A stretch of DNA of 13,513 nucleotides from Syntrophaceae bacterium (GTDB taxonomy: Bacteria; Desulfobacterota; Syntrophia; Syntrophales; UBA2210), in NCBI GenBank assembly GCA_030619435.1, contig JAUXBI010000013.1, forward strand, positions 1 through 13,513. Reading direction: 5' to 3'. Of this stretch, positions 7,708 through 13,513 are shown piece by piece. The first letter of the stretch is position 1. Every line of letters starts with the position of its first letter. The notes under the pieces are model-generated. The model was not told the origin of the DNA. It ran no database searches and worked only from the letters and a program-made list of their open reading frames with translations. The position numbers were made by a program, and so were the translations under genes.

Positions 7708-8970
7708 CTATCTGCCCAGGCAGAAGTCGCGGAAATTGTTGACCGCGGTGAAGAATTCCCGCATCATTATGACCCAATAGTATCTGCCACGGTCTGTAAG
7801 GTAAAAAGTGCCGCGCTTGTAGCGCAACCCTCCGACCAGCATAAAAGCGAATATCTCTCTCCAGAGATGCCATGTGCCCCCGCCACCATATTTTTTCCTC
7901 AAGAAGGAGGCATCCAGTCTCAGGCCAAACAGCTTCATCAGAAAATCGTAGCGTGCCTGCTGCGTGGGCGTAAAATCACGAGCCGCCATCAATGGGAGTT
8001 CTCCCCTGTCCAGCATCTCAATATATTGAGGTATGTCGAAGGTGTTCGCATAACTTCTGCCATCCATGTACCCGATAGAGCCGCTTCCCAGACCGGCATA
8101 TTCGTCATAATCTACTATATACTCATCAACCATGGTTCCTTTTCTGGAAAAACACCATGCCGAGGAAAAACGGTAGTAAGGGGCAAGCTTTGTGGAAATC
8201 AGTTGATAAAACTTCTTTTCCTTCCGGTAATCAACTATTCCCAGAGTTCTCTTCACCTTCCTGCGTGTGGATTCCGAGACCATCAGGGGATAATAGGTCA
8301 CCTGATCCACGCCCGTATCAATCAGAATATCCAGGTCTCTGCCCAGATTTTCTTCTGTCTGTACAGGAAAGTTAAATATCATGTCGGCATTCAGGGTGTC
8401 GAACTGTCCCGATATCTCCGCAATCCTCCCGGCAATCACGTCGCCGCTTCCATATTTCTCATATCTGCCCATTGCCTTCAAAAGCTCGTCATCAAAGCTC
8501 TGTACCCCCACGGAAAGTCTGTTGACTCCAGCCTTCTTGAGGATATCGACATTCTCCTGTGTAAGATGATTGGGATTGGTCTCCACTGAAATCTCCCGGA
8601 TGCTGAAGCAATCCGCTGCCAACAGCAGGGTTTTCTCCAGTTCATCCATCATTATCGTCGGTGTTCCCCCTCCCACATACACGCTGGTGAAGTTATATCC
8701 TTTATCTTTGTAAAGTCGTATCTCTTTTCTGAGGGCGCTGTGATATCTCTGGCAGAGATCTTTATCGAACAAAATTCTGTTAAATGAACAATATGGACAC
8801 AGACTTTCACAGAATGGGATATGTAGATAAAGAAGCATGTCGTGATTTGTCTTTCCCTGCGGGAGAGACGCATCCACACCTTCAGTAAATTGCATGGCCC
8901 GGGAAAATTCCCGTTTTGTCACTTCTGTTATAAGGTTTCCTATCAATTCAACCAACCCCCTTTTACTCAC
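7708..8970 (-). CDS. Radical SAM protein, HemN/HemW-like (coproporphyrinogen III oxidase family)
   Basis: 420 residues from a GTG at 8970. The radical-SAM cluster motif is C54-x3-C58-x2-C61 within LHIPFCESLCPYCSF, followed by YVGGGTPT (98-105), SVETNPNHL (128-136) and SVGVQSFDDELL (153-164), all typical of the HemN/HemW family. The C-terminal half looks HemN_C-like and ends in MMREFFTAVNNFRDF. It lacks a second Cys two residues after C61 (the CxC of true HemN), and where HemW has its HNxxYW heme-related motif it has VDEYIVDYDEYAGLGSGS. Function is therefore unassigned among oxygen-independent coproporphyrinogen oxidation, heme handling and heme degradation (HutW/ChuW-type). The start is uncertain: the GTG has no ribosome binding site and lies 2 bases past the predicted transcription start. 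A TTG at 8946, 9 bases after AGGGGG, may be the true start (412 residues). Confidence 0.85.
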   Translation of the reverse strand: MSKRGLVELIGNLITEVTKREFSRAMQFTEGVDASLPQGKTNHDMLLYLHIPFCESLCPYCSFNRILFDKDLCQRYHSALRKEIRLYKDKGYNFTSVYVGGGTPTIMMDELEKTLLLAADCFSIREISVETNPNHLTQENVDILKKAGVNRLSVGVQSFDDELLKAMGRYEKYGSGDVIAGRIAEISGQFDTLNADMIFNFPVQTEENLGRDLDILIDTGVDQVTYYPLMVSESTRRKVKRTLGIVDYRKEKKFYQLISTKLAPYYRFSSAWCFSRKGTMVDEYIVDYDEYAGLGSGSIGYMDGRSYANTFDIPQYIEMLDRGELPLMAARDFTPTQQARYDFLMKLFGLRLDASFLRKKYGGGGTWHLWREIFAFMLVGGLRYKRGTFYLTDRGRYYWVIMMREFFTAVNNFRDFCLGR

Positions 8971-8978
8971 GTTGCTGG

Positions 8979-9005
8979 ATTATCAGGATTTTCATATTAT
9001 TTCAA
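8979..9005 (-). promoter_or_regulatory. Leftward promoter for the radical SAM-selA-rluD-pgeF operon
   Basis: On the minus strand, TTGAAA (9005-9000) and GATAAT (8984-8979) are 15 bases apart. The hexamers are good but the spacer is short. Transcription would start near 8972, so either the GTG at 8970 is leaderless or translation begins at the TTG at 8946. The -35 box is one arm of the 8995-9021 inverted repeat. Confidence 0.45.
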
Positions 9006-9021
9006 TAGCGTTGAAATAATA
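8995..9021. promoter_or_regulatory. Perfect 11-bp inverted repeat between divergent promoters (candidate operator)
   Basis: TATTATTTCAA (8995-9005) and TTGAAATAATA (9011-9021) are exact reverse complements around the 5-base centre TAGCG. Each arm carries a TTGAAA -35 box, one firing left into the radical-SAM operon and one right into the deformylase operon. The match extends five bases beyond each hexamer, more than promoter symmetry alone requires. The geometry suits a dimeric helix-turn-helix repressor or activator governing both operons. No regulator gene is adjacent and I cannot match the sequence to a named family operator. Confidence 0.6.
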
Positions 9022-9039
9022 ATCCCATGGTGTTATAAA
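9011..9039 (+). promoter_or_regulatory. Rightward sigma70-type promoter for the deformylase operon
   Basis: TTGAAA (9011-9016) and TATAAA (9034-9039) have the optimal 17-base spacer. Transcription would begin near 9046, about 33 bases before the deformylase ATG. The -35 box is the right arm of the shared inverted repeat. Confidence 0.65.
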
Positions 9040-9078
9040 AATAGAAAGTCGAAAGCAGAAAGGGTCTGGGCAAGAAGA

Positions 9079-9636
9079 ATGAAGACTTGGAAATTATGGG
9101 AAAATGAAAAGATTAATAAAGAGGAAACAAGTCTCCTGAGGAGACATGCCGATGAGATCCCTGTTCCCTTCGATGAAGATGGAAAGAAAGATATAGAAAC
9201 CCTTGTTGACACGTTTGTTGGAAGAGATGACGCTGCGGGACTTGCCGCCCCGCAGATAGGGATAAGTAAAAGGGTCGTGGTGTTCAAAAACGGGAACTTC
9301 AGCGACAAGACACCGATAAAAAAGGGTGGCGGCAATTACGATGTCCTTGTAAACCCGAGGATCACGCAGATAAGGGGAGACAAGGAAAAAATGCAGGAGG
9401 CCTGCCTGTCGTGCCCTGATATAAGTGCCGATGTTGTCAGGGCCACTTCAATAAAGGTTAAAGCATACGATGAGAAGGGAAATAAGATAAACAAACGCTA
9501 TACGGGATTCCTTGCCCGTGTGGTTCAGCATGAGCTTGATCACCTTGATGGAAAGCTTATTGTCGACCGGGGCACAACGATCTACTTTCCCAAAGAGAAG
9601 GCTCAATTCTTTGACAAGATCTTCAAAGGTGAATGA
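9079..9636 (+). CDS. def: Peptide deformylase, divergent
   Basis: 185 residues. Peptide deformylase removes the formyl group from the initiator methionine of nascent proteins using a bound metal ion. Motif I is AAGLAAPQIG (52-61, Q59 conserved), motif II EACLSCPD (107-114, ligand C109), motif III QHELDHLDG (150-158, ligands H151 and H155, catalytic E152). All metal and catalytic residues are intact, but the usual Gly-x-Gly of motif I reads Ala-x-Gly and the Gly before the motif II Cys is also Ala (EGCLS to EACLS). The frame stays open upstream to 8842, but that part overlaps the opposite gene and lies before the promoter, so the ATG at 9079 is chosen; its ribosome binding site is weak (AAGAAGA). 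It is first in a rightward group, 49 bp before an M29 aminopeptidase. Confidence 0.9.
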   Translation: MKTWKLWENEKINKEETSLLRRHADEIPVPFDEDGKKDIETLVDTFVGRDDAAGLAAPQIGISKRVVVFKNGNFSDKTPIKKGGGNYDVLVNPRITQIRGDKEKMQEACLSCPDISADVVRATSIKVKAYDEKGNKINKRYTGFLARVVQHELDHLDGKLIVDRGTTIYFPKEKAQFFDKIFKGE

Positions 9637-9685
9637 GCCCACAGTATGACATCTGTAAGCCTGCAACATTTTAGAGGGAGAATTA

Positions 9686-10888
9686 ATGCCGCTGACGAAA
9701 GACCACTTGAACAGATACGCCGATGCCTTATTATGGGGCTTGTTGAAAGCCAGAACAGGACAGTTCAAGCGGGGCGACATTGTTTTGATTCGATACGAAT
9801 CGCCCGCTTTAAGCCTTGCCGAAATTCTTTACGATAAGTTGCTTGATATGGGGATGAATCCCATTCCCCGTGCCGGTCTTACAGTAAACATGGAACGCTG
9901 TTTCTTTGACAGAGCGAACAGGCGGCAACTCGTATTTCATCCCCCAGGGGAAAAAGAGTTATATGAATCGCTCAATGGAAGTATCTTTATCTGTGCCCCT
10001 GAATCCCTGACTCACTTAAAAGACGCGGATCCCAAAAAGATAGCAAAGTCATTGATCGCAAGAAAACAGCTTCGCGAGATACTTGACAGAAGAGAAGAGA
10101 TTGGCGAATTCGGCTGGACATTGTGCACATTCCCAACACCGGAACTCGCGGCAAACGCAAAACTTACCCTCGCGCAATACACCGACCAGATAATAAAGGC
10201 ATGTTTTCTGGACAGCGACAACCCGGCTTCCCGATGGGAAACAGTGTACAGAGAGGCGGGCGCAATAAAGAAATGGCTGAACAAAATGGCAGTTTCGTAC
10301 TACCACATACAATCTGAAAACATCGACCTTCGTATAAGACCGGGAGCAAAAAGAAAGTGGATAGGTGTTTCGGGTCATAATATACCCAGTTTCGAGCTTT
10401 TCCTCTCTCCCGACTGGAGAGGGACAGAGGGTTACTACTTCGCCAACCAGCCCTCTTTCAGAAGCGGAAATTACGTAGAGAACATAAAGCTTGCCTTTGA
10501 AAAGGGCCGCGCCGTCAGAATTGAGGCCACCTCCGGCGAAGACTTTGCAATAAAACAACTGTCCATGGACAAAGGGGCCTGCAGGGTTGGAGAATTTTCC
10601 CTTACCGACAGGCGTTTTTCCAGAATCGACAAATTCATGGCAGACACTCTCTTCGACGAAAATTACGGGGGGCAATGGGGAAATTGTCATATAGCCCTCG
10701 GGGCGTCTTTCTCTGAAACATACACTGGAAATCCTGCCGAACTGACAAGGGCCATGAAAAAAAGGCTTGGGCTTAACGACTCAGCACTGCACTGGGACAT
10801 GGTAAACACCGAGAAGAAAACAGTAACAGCACATCTGTTGGATGGGAAAACAGTTACAATCTATGAAGACGGCATTTTTTGTTGCTAA
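9686..10888 (+). CDS. M29-family metallo-aminopeptidase (AmpS/aminopeptidase T type)
   Basis: 400 residues, close to the usual 400-415. M29 enzymes are cytosolic dimetal exopeptidases that remove N-terminal residues from peptides. Candidate metal ligands, by family pattern, are all present: E237 in NIPSFELFLSP, E303 in VGEFSL, H335 in GNCHIALG, and H369 and D371 in ALHWDM. The TLFDEN segment (321-326) is also characteristic. The first conserved block departs from the usual NIPSGE by carrying Phe for Gly. No signal peptide is visible. The ATG is preceded by AGAGGGAG at good spacing. It lies 49 bp after the deformylase gene and 21 bp before the GGDEF gene, so these are probably co-transcribed. 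Physiological substrates cannot be inferred beyond a possible role in N-terminal trimming or peptide recycling. Confidence 0.88.
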   Translation: MPLTKDHLNRYADALLWGLLKARTGQFKRGDIVLIRYESPALSLAEILYDKLLDMGMNPIPRAGLTVNMERCFFDRANRRQLVFHPPGEKELYESLNGSIFICAPESLTHLKDADPKKIAKSLIARKQLREILDRREEIGEFGWTLCTFPTPELAANAKLTLAQYTDQIIKACFLDSDNPASRWETVYREAGAIKKWLNKMAVSYYHIQSENIDLRIRPGAKRKWIGVSGHNIPSFELFLSPDWRGTEGYYFANQPSFRSGNYVENIKLAFEKGRAVRIEATSGEDFAIKQLSMDKGACRVGEFSLTDRRFSRIDKFMADTLFDENYGGQWGNCHIALGASFSETYTGNPAELTRAMKKRLGLNDSALHWDMVNTEKKTVTAHLLDGKTVTIYEDGIFCC

Positions 10889-10909
10889 GCGGCATGGAAA
10901 GGAAAGCAG

Positions 10910-11848
10910 ATGCTAAAGACAATCTTCGAAAACTCTCCCACGCCAGCGTTTGTTATAGGCAGGGATCACAAAATAATATATTGGAACAGGGCGCTGGAAA
11001 AGCTGAGCGGCATTATGGCCAGAGAGGTGGTCGGTTCGGAAGATCACTGGAAGGCATTCTACCGTGAATATAGACCTGTCATGGCTGATCTTATTGTGGA
11101 TGAACGCCAAAGCGAAATCCCATTCTGGTACCCGGGCAAATATAATAAATCAAAATTAATAGAAGATGCCTATGAAGCAACCGATTTTTTCCCGGAACTG
11201 GAGGGGGGAGGCAAGTGGCTGCGGTTTACCGTATCCGCGCTGAGAGACTCAGCAGGGATCATCATAGGGGCAGTGGAAACTCTTGAAGATGTAACGGATC
11301 GCAAACTCGCCGAGGATGCGCTGAGAGAAAGTGAAAAAATGTACCGGACGTTGAGCATCACCGATGCCCTTACCGGGCTTTATAACTCGAGGCATTTCTA
11401 CGACCAGTTAAAATCAGAGATAGAGCGGGCCGATCGGTATCGTCACCCACTCTCTCTTCTCCTTCTGGACATTGACGATTTCAAAGAGTTCAACGACGCA
11501 TATGGACACCTTGAAGGAGACGAAGTTCTTGTCAGGCTGGGAGAGATAATCCGGAAATGTCTGAGAAAGACGGACGCTGCATACCGGTTCGGAGGGGAGG
11601 AATTCACCGTTACCCTGCCCGAAACAACCGGAGACGCGGCAACCATTCTCGCGGAAAGAATAAGGGAGGAATTCGAGAATGAGGGTTTTTATTCCCTGAG
11701 CAACGGGAAATCAGTGCACAAGACAGTGAGCATCGGGGTGACCCAGTATATATCTCAAGAGGAACTGAGAATGTTTCTAAAACGGGCAGACTCCAACATG
11801 TACCACGCCAAAGGGCAGGGGAAAAACAGGGTATTCTGCCGTACTTAA
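10910..11848 (+). CDS. PAS-GGDEF diguanylate cyclase, soluble
   Basis: 312 residues with no membrane segments. An N-terminal PAS sensor domain (about 1-135) is joined by a short helical linker to a GGDEF domain (about 148-310) that makes cyclic di-GMP from two GTP. The active-site signature is GGEEF at 228-232 with the upstream metal site LLDIDDFKEFND (185-196). The product-inhibition I-site RKTD (219-222) sits exactly five residues before GGEEF, so feedback inhibition is predicted. The PAS has the variant pattern DFFPELEGGGKWLRFT (92-107) and ETLEDVTDRK (123-132), frequent in deltaproteobacterial sensor proteins; the ligand is unknown. GGAAAGGAAAG gives a good ribosome binding site. The gene is 21 bp after the aminopeptidase. 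Confidence 0.96.
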   Translation: MLKTIFENSPTPAFVIGRDHKIIYWNRALEKLSGIMAREVVGSEDHWKAFYREYRPVMADLIVDERQSEIPFWYPGKYNKSKLIEDAYEATDFFPELEGGGKWLRFTVSALRDSAGIIIGAVETLEDVTDRKLAEDALRESEKMYRTLSITDALTGLYNSRHFYDQLKSEIERADRYRHPLSLLLLDIDDFKEFNDAYGHLEGDEVLVRLGEIIRKCLRKTDAAYRFGGEEFTVTLPETTGDAATILAERIREEFENEGFYSLSNGKSVHKTVSIGVTQYISQEELRMFLKRADSNMYHAKGQGKNRVFCRT

Positions 11849-11852
11849 CTTA

Positions 11853-11881
11853 AATGCTTAACGAATGGGTCTCCAAGCATT
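11853..11881 (+). repeat. Small inverted repeat between the GGDEF and DUF401 genes
   Basis: AATGCTT (11853-11859) and AAGCATT (11875-11881) are exact reverse complements around a 15-base loop in the 70-bp gap. There is no T-run after it and the stem is AT-rich, so I do not call a terminator. The DUF401 gene could be co-transcribed from upstream or have its own promoter; I see no clear -35/-10 pair. Confidence 0.3.
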
Positions 11882-11918
11882 ATCCCTCTGACTTTCGTAC
11901 CGGTTCAGCGGAGATATT

Positions 11919-13217
11919 ATGTCAATTATTCTGAACATCCCGGCCATCATGAGGATACTTATTGTCTTTGTTCTTGTCCTCATTGCCATCAGGAAGAATG
12001 TCTCGCTGGGGAATGCTTTCCTTCTGGGGGCTATCCTTATAGGTGTGCTCTTCGGGTTAACGCCGGGTGCGATGCTTCTCTCAGCCGCCGGCTCGGTCGT
12101 GATGCCGAAAACCCTTTCTCTTGCTGCTGTAGTTACACTCATTCTTGTCCTCAGCAGCAGTATGGAGTTGGGGGGACATATGGAGCGGCTCCTGAACAAT
12201 TTCCGTGGTCTCGTGACAAATCCCCGGCTGAATCTCGCTATGTTTCCTGCCCTTATCGGTCTTCTCCCCATGCCCGGGGGCGCGATATTTTCCGCTCCCA
12301 TGGTGAAAGAGATGGGAAACAGAAGCGGACTCAGGCCGGATCAGCTCAGTTTCATCAACTACTGGTACCGACATATCTGGGAATACTGGTGGCCCCTCTA
12401 TCCGGGGATACTCCTTTCGGTGACACTGGCAGACATAGATCTCTGGACAATTATGATGGTTATGTGCCCATTTACTATTGTAGCCGTTTCTCTCGGTTCT
12501 CTTTCCGTAAAAGGGATTGATCTTAAGCATGCGGCGGGGAAAACAGATAAGAGTATTTCCGCGAGACCATTTTTTAAAGAACTTATTCCCATCCTCATGG
12601 TGATATTTGTGGGGCTTGGTGCGGGAATGCTTCTCTCGCATATCTTTCCCGATTTTCACACCGCGAAGGAAACGGGGCTGATTATCGCGCTTATTCTGTC
12701 TATTGCTTATGTCTGGCTCCGAAACGGAATGGATGGTAACAGAATCCGGGAGGTTGTCATAAACCCCCACCTTTTGAAGATGTTCTACATGGTTATCGCC
12801 ATACTGGTCTTCAAGGGGATTCTTGAGGACAGCAATGCCGTCTCGGCCATAAGCAGGGAGCTCATGGATTTTTCCGTGCCTCTTGTATTTATTACTGTTG
12901 CACTCCCCTTTATAGTGGGGGGGATTACGGGGATAACAATAGCCTTTGTGGGGAGTACCTTCCCCATTATCGTCCCTCTCGTTCATTCTATGGGTGAAGG
13001 TTCCTTTATTCTTACCTATATCGTGCTTGCGCTTGTGAGCGGTTTTCTGGGGGTTCTTCTTTCCCCCCTCCATCTTTGTCTCCTGCTTTCAAACCAGTAT
13101 TTTGGAGCCCCCTTCGGACGTGTATACAGGCACCTTATTCTGCCCTGCATGGTTCTCTTTGCAACAGGTTGTGTGTATTTTTTCTTAGTACGCTGGATGA
13201 TTGTCCGATTTGGATGA
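11919..13217 (+). CDS. DUF401 family integral membrane protein, probable permease
   Basis: 432 residues, very hydrophobic, with roughly ten to twelve membrane segments. DUF401 proteins resemble ion-transporter-superfamily carriers such as GntP and DcuC but have no established substrate. Family landmarks are clear: LLPMPGGAIFSAPMV (115-129), NYWYRHIWEYWWPLYPG (147-163), GGITGITIAFVGSTFP (334-349) and LGVLLSPLHLCLLL (377-390). The two Gly/Pro-rich re-entrant-like segments, one per half, fit an inverted-repeat transporter fold. A charged loop at about 198-220 (GIDLKHAAGKTDKS) separates the halves. GGAG lies about 6 bases before the ATG. The gene is 70 bp after the diguanylate cyclase and converges on the MBL-fold gene. 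Transport function is inference from family and topology. Confidence 0.9.
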   Translation: MSIILNIPAIMRILIVFVLVLIAIRKNVSLGNAFLLGAILIGVLFGLTPGAMLLSAAGSVVMPKTLSLAAVVTLILVLSSSMELGGHMERLLNNFRGLVTNPRLNLAMFPALIGLLPMPGGAIFSAPMVKEMGNRSGLRPDQLSFINYWYRHIWEYWWPLYPGILLSVTLADIDLWTIMMVMCPFTIVAVSLGSLSVKGIDLKHAAGKTDKSISARPFFKELIPILMVIFVGLGAGMLLSHIFPDFHTAKETGLIIALILSIAYVWLRNGMDGNRIREVVINPHLLKMFYMVIAILVFKGILEDSNAVSAISRELMDFSVPLVFITVALPFIVGGITGITIAFVGSTFPIIVPLVHSMGEGSFILTYIVLALVSGFLGVLLSPLHLCLLLSNQYFGAPFGRVYRHLILPCMVLFATGCVYFFLVRWMIVRFG

Positions 13218-13231
13218 TCCAGGGGAAAACA

Positions 13232-13247
13232 GCCATTTCCAGGTGGC
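13232..13247. terminator. Weak hairpin between convergent genes
   Basis: GCCA (13232-13235) and TGGC (13244-13247) can pair around an 8-base loop in the 31-bp gap between the convergent stops. Read leftwards it is followed by TGTTTT, which resembles a very weak intrinsic terminator. The stem is only 4 bp, so the call is tentative. Confidence 0.2.
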
Positions 13248-13248
13248 A

Positions 13249-13513
13249 CTAAATAACTATTTCTTCCCCCACCCTGAGATCACGGTATCTGTCACCAAAT
13301 GTCTCTCTGAACCGGGTTACACTCCAGTCGGAGCTGTCGTGGGGGGACAGTGAAACAATTTGCGGGTCTTCCTGTTTTATAACTTCTATGGAATCCATAA
13401 CATCCTGTTCGCTTATGCCGCGCCAGGGAGGGTTGTCAGATCCGACGATACACTGTAGATTCAGAGGACCTATCATCATCCTTCCCCCATTGACCGGGAA
13501 ATGCAGCCCCCCG
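13249..13513 (-). CDS. MBL-fold metallo-hydrolase, C-terminal part only (N-terminus beyond window)
   Basis: About 87 codons are visible; the frame enters from the right edge without a start. The fragment begins GGLHFPVNGGRMMIGP and continues with VGSDNPPWRG, a helix (EQDVMDSIEVIKQ) and VSLSPHDSSDWSVTRF, ending RVGEEIVI. The GG-x-H followed later by a P-H-x-S pattern matches the C-terminal metal-ligand region of metallo-beta-lactamase-fold hydrolases of the dihydropterin synthase-like/RNase-related group, where a PSHCTG-type motif is more usual. The substrate is unknown. An in-frame ATG at 13479 is internal to this conserved sequence and is not the true start. Convergent with the DUF401 gene. 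Confidence 0.75.
   Translation of the reverse strand, partial: GGLHFPVNGGRMMIGPLNLQCIVGSDNPPWRGISEQDVMDSIEVIKQEDPQIVSLSPHDSSDWSVTRFRETFGDRYRDLRVGEEIVI

Noticed and set aside
7447..8589. Open frame (380 codons) on the plus strand
   Set aside because: Antisense to the start of selA and most of the radical-SAM gene; it crosses the intergenic region, has no ribosome binding site I can support and no recognisable motifs.
8842..9078. Upstream extension of the deformylase frame
   Set aside because: It overlaps the divergent radical-SAM gene and the promoter region; the predicted transcription start near 9046 and family length favour the ATG at 9079.
12081..13073. Long open frame (330 codons) on the minus strand
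   Set aside because: It lies entirely antisense to the DUF401 gene, whose family motifs are unmistakable; its product is a low-complexity basic/His/Lys-rich sequence with no recognisable domain.

Overview
The window reads as one stretch of a chromosome from an anaerobic Gram-negative bacterium, most likely a deltaproteobacterium in the broad sense (Desulfobacterota). The grounds are inference from gene content and motif style: the rho-rpmE-prfA order, a selenocysteine synthase gene (selA), a radical-SAM HemN-type protein, a PAS-GGDEF protein whose PAS carries the 'DFFP...GKWL.FT...G..ETL.D.T.RK' pattern common in that group, and a DUF401 permease. I see no mobile elements, CRISPR array, rRNA or tRNA, and no abrupt change in base composition.

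Minus strand, right to left. The first half (8970 to 1) is transcribed leftwards. It opens with a likely operon: a radical-SAM HemN/HemW-like protein, selA, an RluD-type pseudouridine synthase and a YfiH/PgeF laccase-domain protein; the last two overlap by one base (TAATG). A 416-bp gap follows, probably the rho promoter and leader. Then come rho, rpmE (with its own strong promoter), prfA, and an exported GH3 beta-N-acetylhexosaminidase (nagZ type) cut by the window edge. The theme is translation, transcription termination and cell-wall housekeeping.

Plus strand. The second half (9079 to 13217) runs rightwards: a divergent peptide deformylase, an M29-family aminopeptidase, a PAS-GGDEF diguanylate cyclase with an intact I-site, and a DUF401 integral membrane protein. 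The spacings (49, 21 and 70 bp) allow one operon. Deformylase followed by aminopeptidase suggests stepwise N-terminal peptide trimming, though this is inference. A convergent MBL-fold hydrolase, cut at its N-terminus, closes the window.

The two arms diverge from 8971-9078. There, two sigma70-type promoters lie back to back, and their -35 boxes form the two arms of a perfect 11-bp inverted repeat with a 5-bp centre. This is the clearest regulatory signal in the window. I found no convincing new multi-gene system. The most unusual items are the shared palindromic promoter, the deformylase with two Gly-to-Ala changes in its signature motifs, the long rho leader, and the structured rpmE-prfA spacer.
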